Assembly (NCBI GenBank): GCA_011390755.1
Contig: JAABRU010000028.1
Span: 1-51,968 of the forward strand
Length of the DNA stretch: 51,968 nucleotides
Direction: 5' to 3'
Source of the DNA: Desulfobacteraceae bacterium
Lineage (GTDB): Bacteria; Desulfobacterota; Desulfobacteria; Desulfobacterales; Desulfococcaceae
Part shown: positions 45,664-51,968 of the stretch, piece by piece
How positions within the stretch are numbered: the stretch's first letter is position 1
Layout: the number at the start of each line of letters is the position of its first letter
Notes under the pieces: model-generated
Databases searched by the model: none
What the model was told of the DNA's origin: nothing
Seen by the model: only the letters and a program-made list of their open reading frames with translations
Program-made: the position numbers and the translations under genes

Positions 45664-46023
45664 TCACAGCAGCGATGCTGTTATACGCAGAATATCATTC
45701 ACACTGCCTGTTTTTTTGGAAATAAAATCATCTGCCCCGTTTTCAAACGCTGCTTCCTGATATTCCGGGGAATCACAATTACTGAAGATGATAATATGCG
45801 GAGAATGATACTCATTTTTCAGTTTCCGGGTGAGTTCCAGACCGTTTTCACCCGGCAGATGAATATCCATAAAAATAATATCGGGACAGCAGTTTTGCAA
45901 CAGTCGGAACATATCTTCTCCGTTACCGGCTTCACAGACAGTCATATGTGGGAAGTTATCCGCAAGAATTTCTTTCAGTTTTCTTCTCAAAATTTCATCA
46001 TCTTCCACAATCAGTAACATCAT
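45664..46023 (-). CDS. Stand-alone receiver-domain response regulator
   Basis: 119 residues: acidic IVEDDE, phosphoacceptor Asp53 (IFMDIHLPGENG), Ser/Lys switch positions in IIIFSNCDSPE and DDFISKKTG. The sequence style is NarL/LuxR-type but the DNA-binding domain is absent. A small kinase lacking a sensor (43111) is encoded nearby and could phosphorylate it. The start has no strong ribosome site; ATG at 46020 is an alternative. Confidence 0.85.
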   Translation of the reverse strand: MMLLIVEDDEILRRKLKEILADNFPHMTVCEAGNGEDMFRLLQNCCPDIIFMDIHLPGENGLELTRKLKNEYHSPHIIIFSNCDSPEYQEAAFENGADDFISKKTGSVNDILRITASLL

Positions 46024-46111
46024 GATAATAACCTGCTATGTTCAATAAAAAAATTCCTCCTGTGCAATATCCTGTGATGATCATCGGAACCGAAGCTCCG
46101 CCAATAAAACT

Positions 46112-46212
46112 GATGAATCGGTAAAAAGTCCAAATTTCAAAAATCGCTATTAATAAAATCAGAGTGTTAATATGTATCAAAACCTGATTTTCGGACTTTT
46201 TACGAATCCATC
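46112..46212. repeat. Family D palindromic element (copy 5)
   Basis: 101 bp, GATGAATCGGTAAAAAGTCC to GGACTTTTTACGAATCCATC, flanked by AAAACT (46106-46111) and AAAATT (46213-46218), a 5/6 match. Confidence 0.8.
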
Positions 46213-46275
46213 AAAATTAGTCCACTATACTGACTGAAGGCGGTTCATCACAAAATATTTTGCAGGCACAAAAAA

Positions 46276-46920
46276 TTACCTCTTCATCAGTTGACCGTTT
46301 TCAGAATGAAGAAAGGATTTTTCTTCAAAAAGCTGTTTGTCCAGACTGAATGTACGATTCCCTTTTTTACATCGGATAATTTTCTGAAAAAAAAGATTGT
46401 TGGGAATCATTATCTCCCCTCTGACTGCCCCGGATTCTGACTGCTCATACAGAGATGTGAACATCAGATTTATATTTTTCACCTTTCCCTCCATTCCGGC
46501 CGTCATTGCCGGATCAATAATTTCAATTTCATCACCAATCCGGAAAGGATGAATGATAATGAGCATAACAGTACAAAGCAGGTTGCTCAATACACTCCAC
46601 ACAGCGACAAAGCCGATAGCAATCATTGCCACAATTGCCGAAATAACAGTCCACACACTGTTCAGGGTAATTCCCGTTTGCTGCAGTATCAGCAATAATC
46701 CGCCAATATACACCAGCCATCGCAGCACGGAATGGCTGAGAATCACAAAGGGAGAAGACAGAAATCTGTTTTTTTCAAAATTTTGCAGTAACTTATGAAT
46801 TATTCTGAGAAAAATCATGCACATCATCAGTATGATCAGAATATTGATAAAAGCATGTCCCAGATTCATAATCAGTTCAGGTTTCAGACTCAGCATATTT
46901 TTTATTTCTGGCAGATTCAT
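46276..46920 (-). CDS. Short MscS-like mechanosensitive channel
   Basis: 214 residues. About three transmembrane helices (18-40, 60-80, 88-110) lead into an MscS-type beta domain (NLLCTVMLIIIHPFRIGDEIEI...EGKVKNINLMFTSL, then IMIPNNLFFQKII). The C-terminal alpha-beta cage domain of MscS is missing; the protein ends soon after the beta domain, so it is truncated or a minimal member. AAGGAAGC precedes the ATG. Confidence 0.8.
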   Translation of the reverse strand: MNLPEIKNMLSLKPELIMNLGHAFINILIILMMCMIFLRIIHKLLQNFEKNRFLSSPFVILSHSVLRWLVYIGGLLLILQQTGITLNSVWTVISAIVAMIAIGFVAVWSVLSNLLCTVMLIIIHPFRIGDEIEIIDPAMTAGMEGKVKNINLMFTSLYEQSESGAVRGEIMIPNNLFFQKIIRCKKGNRTFSLDKQLFEEKSFLHSENGQLMKR

Positions 46921-47768
46921 TTTTTTGCTTCCTTTTGATTTTAATATTATAAATTATCCATCTTCGCAGAAAAAATAAATAAGGGGATTTATGTATATCC
47001 TGTATGATAAATATGTATACAGACAGTCTTCCGGATAAAAAATTCAATGCTGTTTTCTTAAAAAAATTCCTTCACATCCCTCTTTGCAAAGGAGGGATTT
47101 ATAATGACGGGTAAACTGCTCATGCAAGAATATATTGACATATATACCGGAATCGGAATACCCGCCATTCAGCCCCTGACAGCACACTACATGATATATG
47201 TATTCAATCTACTCACTTTCCCTGATTTACTTATATATTCATTTTTCCTATGCTGATGTGCAAGTGATGATTATGCCATGCATCAGTATATACTCAAAAA
47301 TGACACCTGTCTGACATTGATTCAGATAAATTCAAATATATTTAAATGGTTAAAGTGAATACTTTTGTTCAGTAAAAAATGGCGGCTTTATATTTTATCA
47401 GCTTCAACTTACTGAAATTACAGATGCCAGGTTTCCAAAATGGCACCAGGGTGTTGTTTTTGTGTATATACAGATACTTAAAGTCTATCCGAAAACCTCC
47501 GAAACCGATTTTTAAACCCGGTAAAAGCAGGGGGTCCGAACATCGGGAAACAGGTTTTCGGATAGGCTCTTAAAACATTTCGGTTATTCTGTTTCCGGAA
47601 CTTCCGGACTCCGGAAATGAGACAAATCAGCTTAACATTATTTACATCAGCCGCGAATGACACGAATCTGTACGAATTGCACAAACCGTAATTTGTTTCA
47701 TTCGCGGCTACAGTCGTAAATTTTCTGAGTAATGGTATAAATGGGAACAGGAAAGGAGATTTGAGATA
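46921..47768. promoter_or_regulatory. 850-bp AT-rich intergenic region between divergent operons
   Basis: No supported gene. It holds the likely promoters of mscS (minus) and the stress operon (plus). A small CATCCCTC-x-GAGGGATTT hairpin lies near 47077, a family G element at 47478-47573 and a palindrome with AGCCGCGAATGA and TCATTCGCGGCT arms at about 47649-47710. Confidence 0.45.
47478..47573. repeat. Family G palindromic element (copy 4)
   Basis: TTAAAGTCTATCCGAAAACCTC at the left and GGTTTTCGGATAGGCTCTTAA at the right, about 96 bp. Confidence 0.7.
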
Positions 47769-48056
47769 ATGGAAAACAAAAATGAATATTATGATTTGAT
47801 GAACTCAAGAGTTGATGAATTACAGGCCGAGTTGGAAAAAATGAAATCCGAAGCCTATTTTCATGACGATGCGGGTGCAAAAGAATTCCAAAATGATGTG
47901 GGAATATTTGAAAAAAAAGTGGATGACGCGCGTAAACATCTGATGGAACTGAAAAGCAAAGGAGATGCGGCATGGTCGGATATGAAAGAAGGGGTGGATC
48001 ATGCCCTGTCGGATCTGAAATTCAGTTTTGATAAAATTGTTTCCAGATTCAAATAA
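47769..48056 (+). CDS. Coiled-coil stress-related small protein
   Basis: 95 residues, highly charged and helical with heptads (RVDELQAELEKMKSEAYF, VDDARKHLMELKSKGDAAWSDMKEGVDHALSDLK). It resembles the Sll1863-like stress-response coiled-coil group, without a known biochemical role. AAGGAGATTTGAGATA precedes the ATG. It is 15 bp before a peroxiredoxin gene, so it belongs to an oxidative-stress operon. Confidence 0.75.
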   Translation: MENKNEYYDLMNSRVDELQAELEKMKSEAYFHDDAGAKEFQNDVGIFEKKVDDARKHLMELKSKGDAAWSDMKEGVDHALSDLKFSFDKIVSRFK

Positions 48057-48071
48057 TGAGGAGGATGCTTT

Positions 48072-48539
48072 ATGCCACAGACGTTAATCAGTAAAAACGC
48101 AGCTGAATTTGAACTGAAAAATCAGGAAGGCAAAACCGTAAAACCCATGTCTTTGAAAGGAAACCGTATACTGCTTTCTTTTCATCCTCTGGCATGGACT
48201 CCGGTCTGTGAAATTCAGATGCGGACCCTGGAAATCAAAAAAGATGAATTGGATCATCTGGATACCCTGGCCTATGGTATCAGTGTGGATGCGGTTCCCA
48301 CAAAACAGGCCTGGGCGGAAAGTATCGGTATCAGAGAAACCAATCTTTTATCCGATTTCATGCCCCGCGGTGCTGTAGCCAAAATGTATGATCTGTTTCT
48401 GGAAGAACACGGTTTCAGCAAACGGGCGAATATCCTGCTTGATCCCCAAAGAAAGATTGAACTGATAAAAATATATGATATTCCGGAAATTCCGGATATT
48501 GAAGAAATTATTCGCTATATTCAATCCCGGAAACCCTAA
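48072..48539 (+). CDS. Peroxiredoxin (AhpC/TSA family), single Cys
   Basis: 155 residues. The active-site motif is PLAWTPVCEIQM, corresponding to the usual P-x3-T-x2-C. This peroxidatic Cys is the only cysteine, so it is a 1-Cys type that needs an external thiol or partner. GAGGAGGATGCTTT precedes the ATG. It should reduce peroxides and sits between the coiled-coil gene and desulfoferrodoxin. Confidence 0.9.
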   Translation: MPQTLISKNAAEFELKNQEGKTVKPMSLKGNRILLSFHPLAWTPVCEIQMRTLEIKKDELDHLDTLAYGISVDAVPTKQAWAESIGIRETNLLSDFMPRGAVAKMYDLFLEEHGFSKRANILLDPQRKIELIKIYDIPEIPDIEEIIRYIQSRKP

Positions 48540-48579
48540 TTCACAAAAACCGCAAACCCAATGAAAGGAGAACAATCCA

Positions 48580-48954
48580 ATGGCAGAAAAAAGTCAGGTG
48601 TACAAATGTGAAGCATGTGGAAATATTGTTGAAGTGCTGCACGGCGGTGCGGGCGATCTGGTCTGCTGCGGTGAGGAAATGAAACTTTTTGAAGAAAAAG
48701 CAACAGATGAAGGCAAAGAAAAACATGTGCCGGTAATCGAATCTGTGGAAGGCGGTGTCAAAGTCAAAGTCGGCAGCAATCCGCATCCCATGGAGGAAAA
48801 ACATTATATTGAGTGGATTGAAATTATGGACGGCGATACGGCCTGCAAACATTTTCTCAAGCCCGGCGATACACCCGAAACAGTGTTTAAAACCGCAAGT
48901 CCCGGAATTATTGCAAGAGAATACTGCTCCATCCACGGTCTGTGGAGAAGCTGA
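48580..48954 (+). CDS. dfx: Desulfoferrodoxin (superoxide reductase)
   Basis: 124 residues, two-iron superoxide reductase. Centre I is a rubredoxin-like Cys4 site (KCEACG and VCCGEEM). Centre II has Glu/Lys/His in KEKHVPV, His in SNPHPM and HYIEW, and the Cys/His pair in EYCSIHGLW. It converts superoxide to hydrogen peroxide in anaerobes; the peroxiredoxin encoded just upstream would remove the product. AAAGGAGAACAATCCA precedes the ATG. Confidence 0.96.
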   Translation: MAEKSQVYKCEACGNIVEVLHGGAGDLVCCGEEMKLFEEKATDEGKEKHVPVIESVEGGVKVKVGSNPHPMEEKHYIEWIEIMDGDTACKHFLKPGDTPETVFKTASPGIIAREYCSIHGLWRS

Positions 48955-49005
48955 TAATCCGGCATATCCCGCATATTCATATTTCATCGCTTATTATTGA
49001 ATTGC

Positions 49006-49039
49006 AGGGGCAGGGGGAAATTTTCTTCCCCCTGCCTCT
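49006..49039 (+). terminator. Terminator hairpin after desulfoferrodoxin
   Basis: AGGGGCAGGGGGAA and TTCCCCCTGCCTCT form a strong GC-rich stem about 50 bp after the stop codon. There is no long T-run after it. Confidence 0.6.
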
Positions 49040-49141
49040 TCACTCCCAAAGCATAAAAAGTTTTTTCGGATAATCATTCGGGGAAAATCAGGCCCTGATC
49101 CCGCCCAAAAAAAGGCGGGAATAAGATCTGAACATATGCTG

Positions 49142-49300
49142 TCATACTTTCCGCCATCGGTCTTTTGGGTTTGCAGACCCCGGGCACCGGCCGGACTGTC
49201 ATCATTCCCACCAGTCTGGTGGCCACAGGCATTGCCGGTCTGCTTTTCGGTATCGGATGGGGGCTGTGCGCTGTGCGGATACTGCCCTGGCACGACATGG
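49142..49300 (+). pseudogene. Possible fragment of a YeeE/YedE-type transport gene
   Basis: From 49165 one frame encodes TGRTVIIPTSLVATGIAGLLFGIGWGLCAV, close to the helix of YeeE/YedE (DUF6691) sulfur-transport proteins around FGxGWGLAG. No proper start or end is present and the frame runs on into a degenerate family B repeat. It looks like a decayed remnant. Confidence 0.35.
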
Positions 49301-49393
49301 GCTGCGCCGGGTCGCTCCGGAAAGTCCCCTTTATCACAAAGTCAGCCCCGGTACGGATAAAGAGTTTGACGGAGGACCGGTGCATGAATGAAC

Positions 49394-49525
49394 AATTCCG
49401 GAGTGCAAAAATTGTATTTTTGCAATTCCGGAGCAAAAATTGTATTTTTGCACGACCGCAGCGCCCGGTCACCCATACAAAAATATAATTTTTGAACTCC
49501 TCCGGAAATTTTTAAATCTTCTGAT
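49394..49525. repeat. Degenerate family B element (copy 3)
   Basis: AATTCCGGAGTGCAAAAATTG and AATTTTTGAACTCCTCCGGAAA match the inner arms of the other copies. The terminal GATCGAAAAG motifs are eroded (AAATCTTCTG at the right). GTGCAAAAATTGTATTTTTG is duplicated inside. Confidence 0.65.
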
Positions 49526-49567
49526 ATTCAGGATAATCCAAGCAGGATGGAAAAGAGTTGAACAGAA

Positions 49568-50524
49568 ATGAAATCTCCATTTACCCGGACAGATCAGACC
49601 CTTTGCTACAATGCATCCGGCAATATCATTTCCTGCACCGGTTCCGGGCAGGACGGTGAGCAGCAGGCCGGTATGCCCTGGCCCGAACCCCGCTTTGAGA
49701 TCAATGCAGATGCGGTAACAGATTTCCTGACCGGTCTGATGTGGCCCCGGAACGCGGGCATGGAAGGATTTCCGCTCTCTTTCAGTGAAGCATCCCATGC
49801 AGTGGCAGAAATGAATGCTGCCGGTACATTCGGCTTTGATAACTGGCATCTGCCTGAACGGAGCGAACTTTTCAGTCTGATCAGTCATGCCCGTATGAAT
49901 CCCGCATTGCCCGAAGGTTATCCTTTCCAAAATGTTTTTCCCGGATACTACTGGACAGCAACGCCCTGCGCCCGCTTTCCCCGCCAGGCCTGGTATGTGC
50001 ATATGGGCGGCGGTCGTGTATTTAAGGGGATGAAACAGGGATATTACATGGTATGGCCGGTGAGAAGAATTGAGAATAAATGCATTCAGAGCAGTCCCTC
50101 AGAAAGCGGGAATTTTCCGGAAAAACGATTTATTGAAAACCGCTGCACAGTCACAGACCGGCATAGCGGACTGATATGGACAAAATCTGCGGATATTGCA
50201 AAGCATCCTGTTTCATGGGAGAAATCACTTACCATCGTCCGGGAAATGAATGACAGGAATGCTTACGGACATCCGGACTGGCGGCTTCCCAATATACGGG
50301 AACTGGAAAGTCTGACGGATATGCGTATTCATTCCCCGGCCATTGCGGCTTCGGATATTTTTACAGATATTAAAGACTTTTACTGGTCATCCACCACCAG
50401 TGTTTATGATCCGGCCTATGCCTGGACAATGTACAGCGAAGACGGAAACATCGGTGTGGGATACAAAAAGAATCCCGAATTTCATGTCTGGTGTGTACGG
50501 GGAGGCTCAGTATCATTCATTTAA
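49568..50524 (+). CDS. Two-repeat DUF1566 (Lcl C-terminal) domain protein
   Basis: 318 residues with two copies of the DUF1566 fold. The first spans about 45-180 (VTDFLTGLMWPRN, FDNWHLPERSELFSLI, YYWTATPCARFPRQAWYV). The second spans about 190-315 (VTDRHSGLIWTK, HPDWRLPNIRELESLTD, FYWSSTTSVYDPAYAWTM, HVWCVRGG). No signal peptide is seen, although many members are exported. Function unknown; surface carbohydrate or fibrous roles have been suggested for the family. The TAA stop is the first codon of a family A element. Confidence 0.85.
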   Translation: MKSPFTRTDQTLCYNASGNIISCTGSGQDGEQQAGMPWPEPRFEINADAVTDFLTGLMWPRNAGMEGFPLSFSEASHAVAEMNAAGTFGFDNWHLPERSELFSLISHARMNPALPEGYPFQNVFPGYYWTATPCARFPRQAWYVHMGGGRVFKGMKQGYYMVWPVRRIENKCIQSSPSESGNFPEKRFIENRCTVTDRHSGLIWTKSADIAKHPVSWEKSLTIVREMNDRNAYGHPDWRLPNIRELESLTDMRIHSPAIAASDIFTDIKDFYWSSTTSVYDPAYAWTMYSEDGNIGVGYKKNPEFHVWCVRGGSVSFI

Positions 50525-50670
50525 GGCGATTTCCAAATATGAATGTACCGCTTCCGCAGAAGTCACAAACGGAAAGTCTGTAACCGGACTGCCGTCTGTC
50601 AGGCACTGCCGGACTTTCAGTTTTTCAGTTTGGCACTCCTTTGGTATAATCTTTTCCGGAAATCACCTTA
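50522..50670. repeat. Family A palindromic element (copy 8) between convergent genes
   Basis: TAAGGCGATTTCCAAATATG to TTCCGGAAATCACCTTA, 149 bp, with a small internal duplication TTTCAGTTTTTCAG. Both ends carry TAA when read outward-in: the left one is the stop of the DUF1566 gene, the right one (as TTA) the stop of the minus-strand FtsW-like gene. Confidence 0.9.
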
Positions 50671-51626
50671 GTGTTCCCCCCCGGCCATCATTCCCAAAAC
50701 CAGTGTGGGCAGTCCGAAACAGATCAGGTGGCTGTTGGCGGCGGATATCCAGGTCATGGGCTGGCCCATGACCGGCAGCAGTACCAGGGCATTGCTCCAT
50801 GCGATGATCCAGTGGGTGATATGCATCCAGCTCAGTCCCCGGAGGGTGAGTTCCAGCACCATCCCGGCTTTGCGCCGTTCGTGATCCCTCACATTCTCCC
50901 GCCATATGCGTATCTGTCCCGCACATTCAAAGAGGGTGAGAACATAGGCCGTCTGCACCAGCAGCAGGAGAATTCCGGCCAGTCCGCCGAATTTGTACAG
51001 GACAAAGGCCCCGATAAAATCGTTCTGCACCATGGGCAGATTCATGATTGGCCCGTTTTCACCGTGAAAAGCCGGGGAAGAACCGATCCAGCCGCCCTGC
51101 CCGGCATATTTCATGGCCCGGATGACCTGCTCGCCGGTATGGGGGTGAATCTGCGGCTGCGCCCAGACCTTAAAGCGTTCTTTGTGGGGAAAATCTTCTG
51201 TGAGCCGGTGGGGATTTTTGTAAATTCCCCATGCAGTGAGTACGGTTCCCAGAATCAGGAAGACGACAAATCCCCGTACTGCCCGAAATGTCAGGGTTTT
51301 CCCGGAATCAGATTTTTCATAATTTTTATTGGAATTGTCTTTCCAGGGATGGGCGCAATATCCCACAGCCAGGAAAGCATGAAAATCCCCATAATCAGTA
51401 TCGGGGAAATATCCCGCACACCCACCAGTACCGTAATCAGGGCCAGACCGATGAGCAGCAGACTGAGCAGGAAAGCGAAAATCAGGGGGGCCGGATTTGC
51501 TTTGAATTCCTGCGAGTTCATACGCCGCAGTTCCGAAAGGTGCATTCCCGTAAATGCGGCGGTAAAAACCAGGAGTATTTTGCCCATTTCCGCGGGCTGC
51601 ACTCCGAAAATGGGTAGTGGGACTTT
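50668..51626 (-). pseudogene. Truncated, frame-shifted FtsW/RodA-family gene
   Basis: A SEDS-type (peptidoglycan glycosyltransferase) protein in two frames. The first part (51626 to about 51300) encodes LPIFGVQPAEMGKILLVFTAAFTGM and several membrane helices. The second part (about 51330 to 50668) encodes GEQVIRAMKYAGQGGWIGSS, NLPMVQNDFIGAFVLYKFGGLAG and further helices. The shift lies near 51290-51330. Everything upstream of the QPAE motif, normally about half the protein, is missing. Confidence 0.8.
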
Positions 51627-51673
51627 TCATGCTGATAAAAATGTGATATACTGCTCCTGTTTTTTTATATCAG

Positions 51674-51775
51674 ATAGGACTTACGCAGTTGAAATATAAT
51701 CTGCTGTTTTTATTGACTGTCAATTTTTAAGGCACATAATAAATTCAAACAGTTAAAATTCAACAGCGTAACTCC
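51674..51775. mobile_element. TTACGCAG MITE-like element (copy 3)
   Basis: AGGACTTACGCAGTTGAAATA at the left and TTCAACAGCGTAACTCCT at the right. The interior matches the copy at 34553 in reverse orientation. It lies just upstream of the transposase-like gene. Confidence 0.8.
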
Positions 51776-51798
51776 TGTCAGAAAACAGGAGGAAAAAA

Positions 51799-51968
51799 AT
51801 GATTGCAGTGAAATGCCGCCGCTGCGGCAGTGAAAATATCCGCAAAAACGGGAAAACACCGGCGGGACACCAAAAAATTCACTGTAAAAACTGCAATTTT
51901 TACAGTACATCGGATATTAAAACCGAAGAACGGGAATTCCGCCTGAAAACCGCCGAAAATCTTCAGAT
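51799..51968 (+). CDS. IS1-type transposase InsA-like zinc-ribbon start (partial)
   Basis: The first 56 codons of a gene that runs off the window. The protein begins with a zinc-ribbon (VKCRRCGSENIRKNGK, TPAGHQKIHCKNC) that matches the InsA start of IS1-family transposases (C-x2-C, NGK-x-AGHQ, C-x2-C). AACAGGAGGAAAAAA precedes the ATG. The end of the element is outside the window, so the exact IS type cannot be fixed. Confidence 0.75.
   Translation, partial: MIAVKCRRCGSENIRKNGKTPAGHQKIHCKNCNFYSTSDIKTEEREFRLKTAENLQ

Noticed and set aside
51674..51968. TTACGCAG element as the end of the IS1-like element beside it
   Set aside because: The element is a complete palindromic copy on its own, found elsewhere without a transposase. 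IS1 elements have different ends and usually longer target duplications.

Overview
The window looks like a chromosomal segment of a Gram-negative, anaerobic Desulfobacterota bacterium, probably a Desulfobacteraceae or Desulfonema-like organism. This is inferred from a desulfoferrodoxin, an [FeFe]-hydrogenase-like operon, a CheA/CheX/CheD chemotaxis set, RpoH, many signalling proteins and a very high load of short palindromic repeats. No rRNA, tRNA or CRISPR array was seen.

Layout. (1) 169-19071 is a large chemosensory island. On the minus strand it has a CheR, a CheX-type phosphatase and two CheY proteins. On the plus strand it has CheW, a STAS-like protein, a degenerate CheA-like pseudo-kinase, CheY, a full CheA, CheR, CheD, a chemoreceptor, CheY, a second CheX/CheC-type phosphatase and CheB. 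A GNAT-nitrilase fusion gene sits inside it. There are no flagellar genes, so the output may be gliding/pili or another process. (2) 19141-20571 holds a broken YbjQ-family gene and galE. (3) 20853-26334 is a conflict/defence island: a small EACC1-like protein, a TumE-type toxin-antitoxin pair, a CHAT-protease/STAND-NTPase/TPR protein, a tandem hairpin array, a RelE-type toxin-antitoxin pair and a broken antitoxin-like gene. (4) 26432-34255 has a lipoprotein, coaBC, a family-4 uracil-DNA glycosylase, two class III nucleotide cyclases and an exported subtilase with an STN domain. (5) 35062-40085 has a SLOG-like protein and a redox operon: NuoE-like, two DRTGG proteins, an RsbT-like ATPase and a hydrogenase-like Fe-S protein. 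(6) 40164-51968 has a TgpA-like transglutaminase, a small histidine kinase, rpoH, a receiver protein, a short MscS channel, an oxidative-stress operon (coiled-coil protein, peroxiredoxin, desulfoferrodoxin), a DUF1566 protein, a broken FtsW/RodA gene and the start of an IS1-like transposase gene.

The most striking non-coding feature is a set of at least eight families of 90-160 bp palindromic, non-coding elements that behave like MITEs. I could read target-site duplications for several: 6 bp for family D, 5 bp for one family B copy nested in a D copy, and 7 bp for one TTACGCAG copy. They split operons and fill most of the long intergenic gaps. In several cases they supply the stop codon of the neighbouring gene. 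Families are labelled A-G plus TTACGCAG here for convenience; these are not published names.
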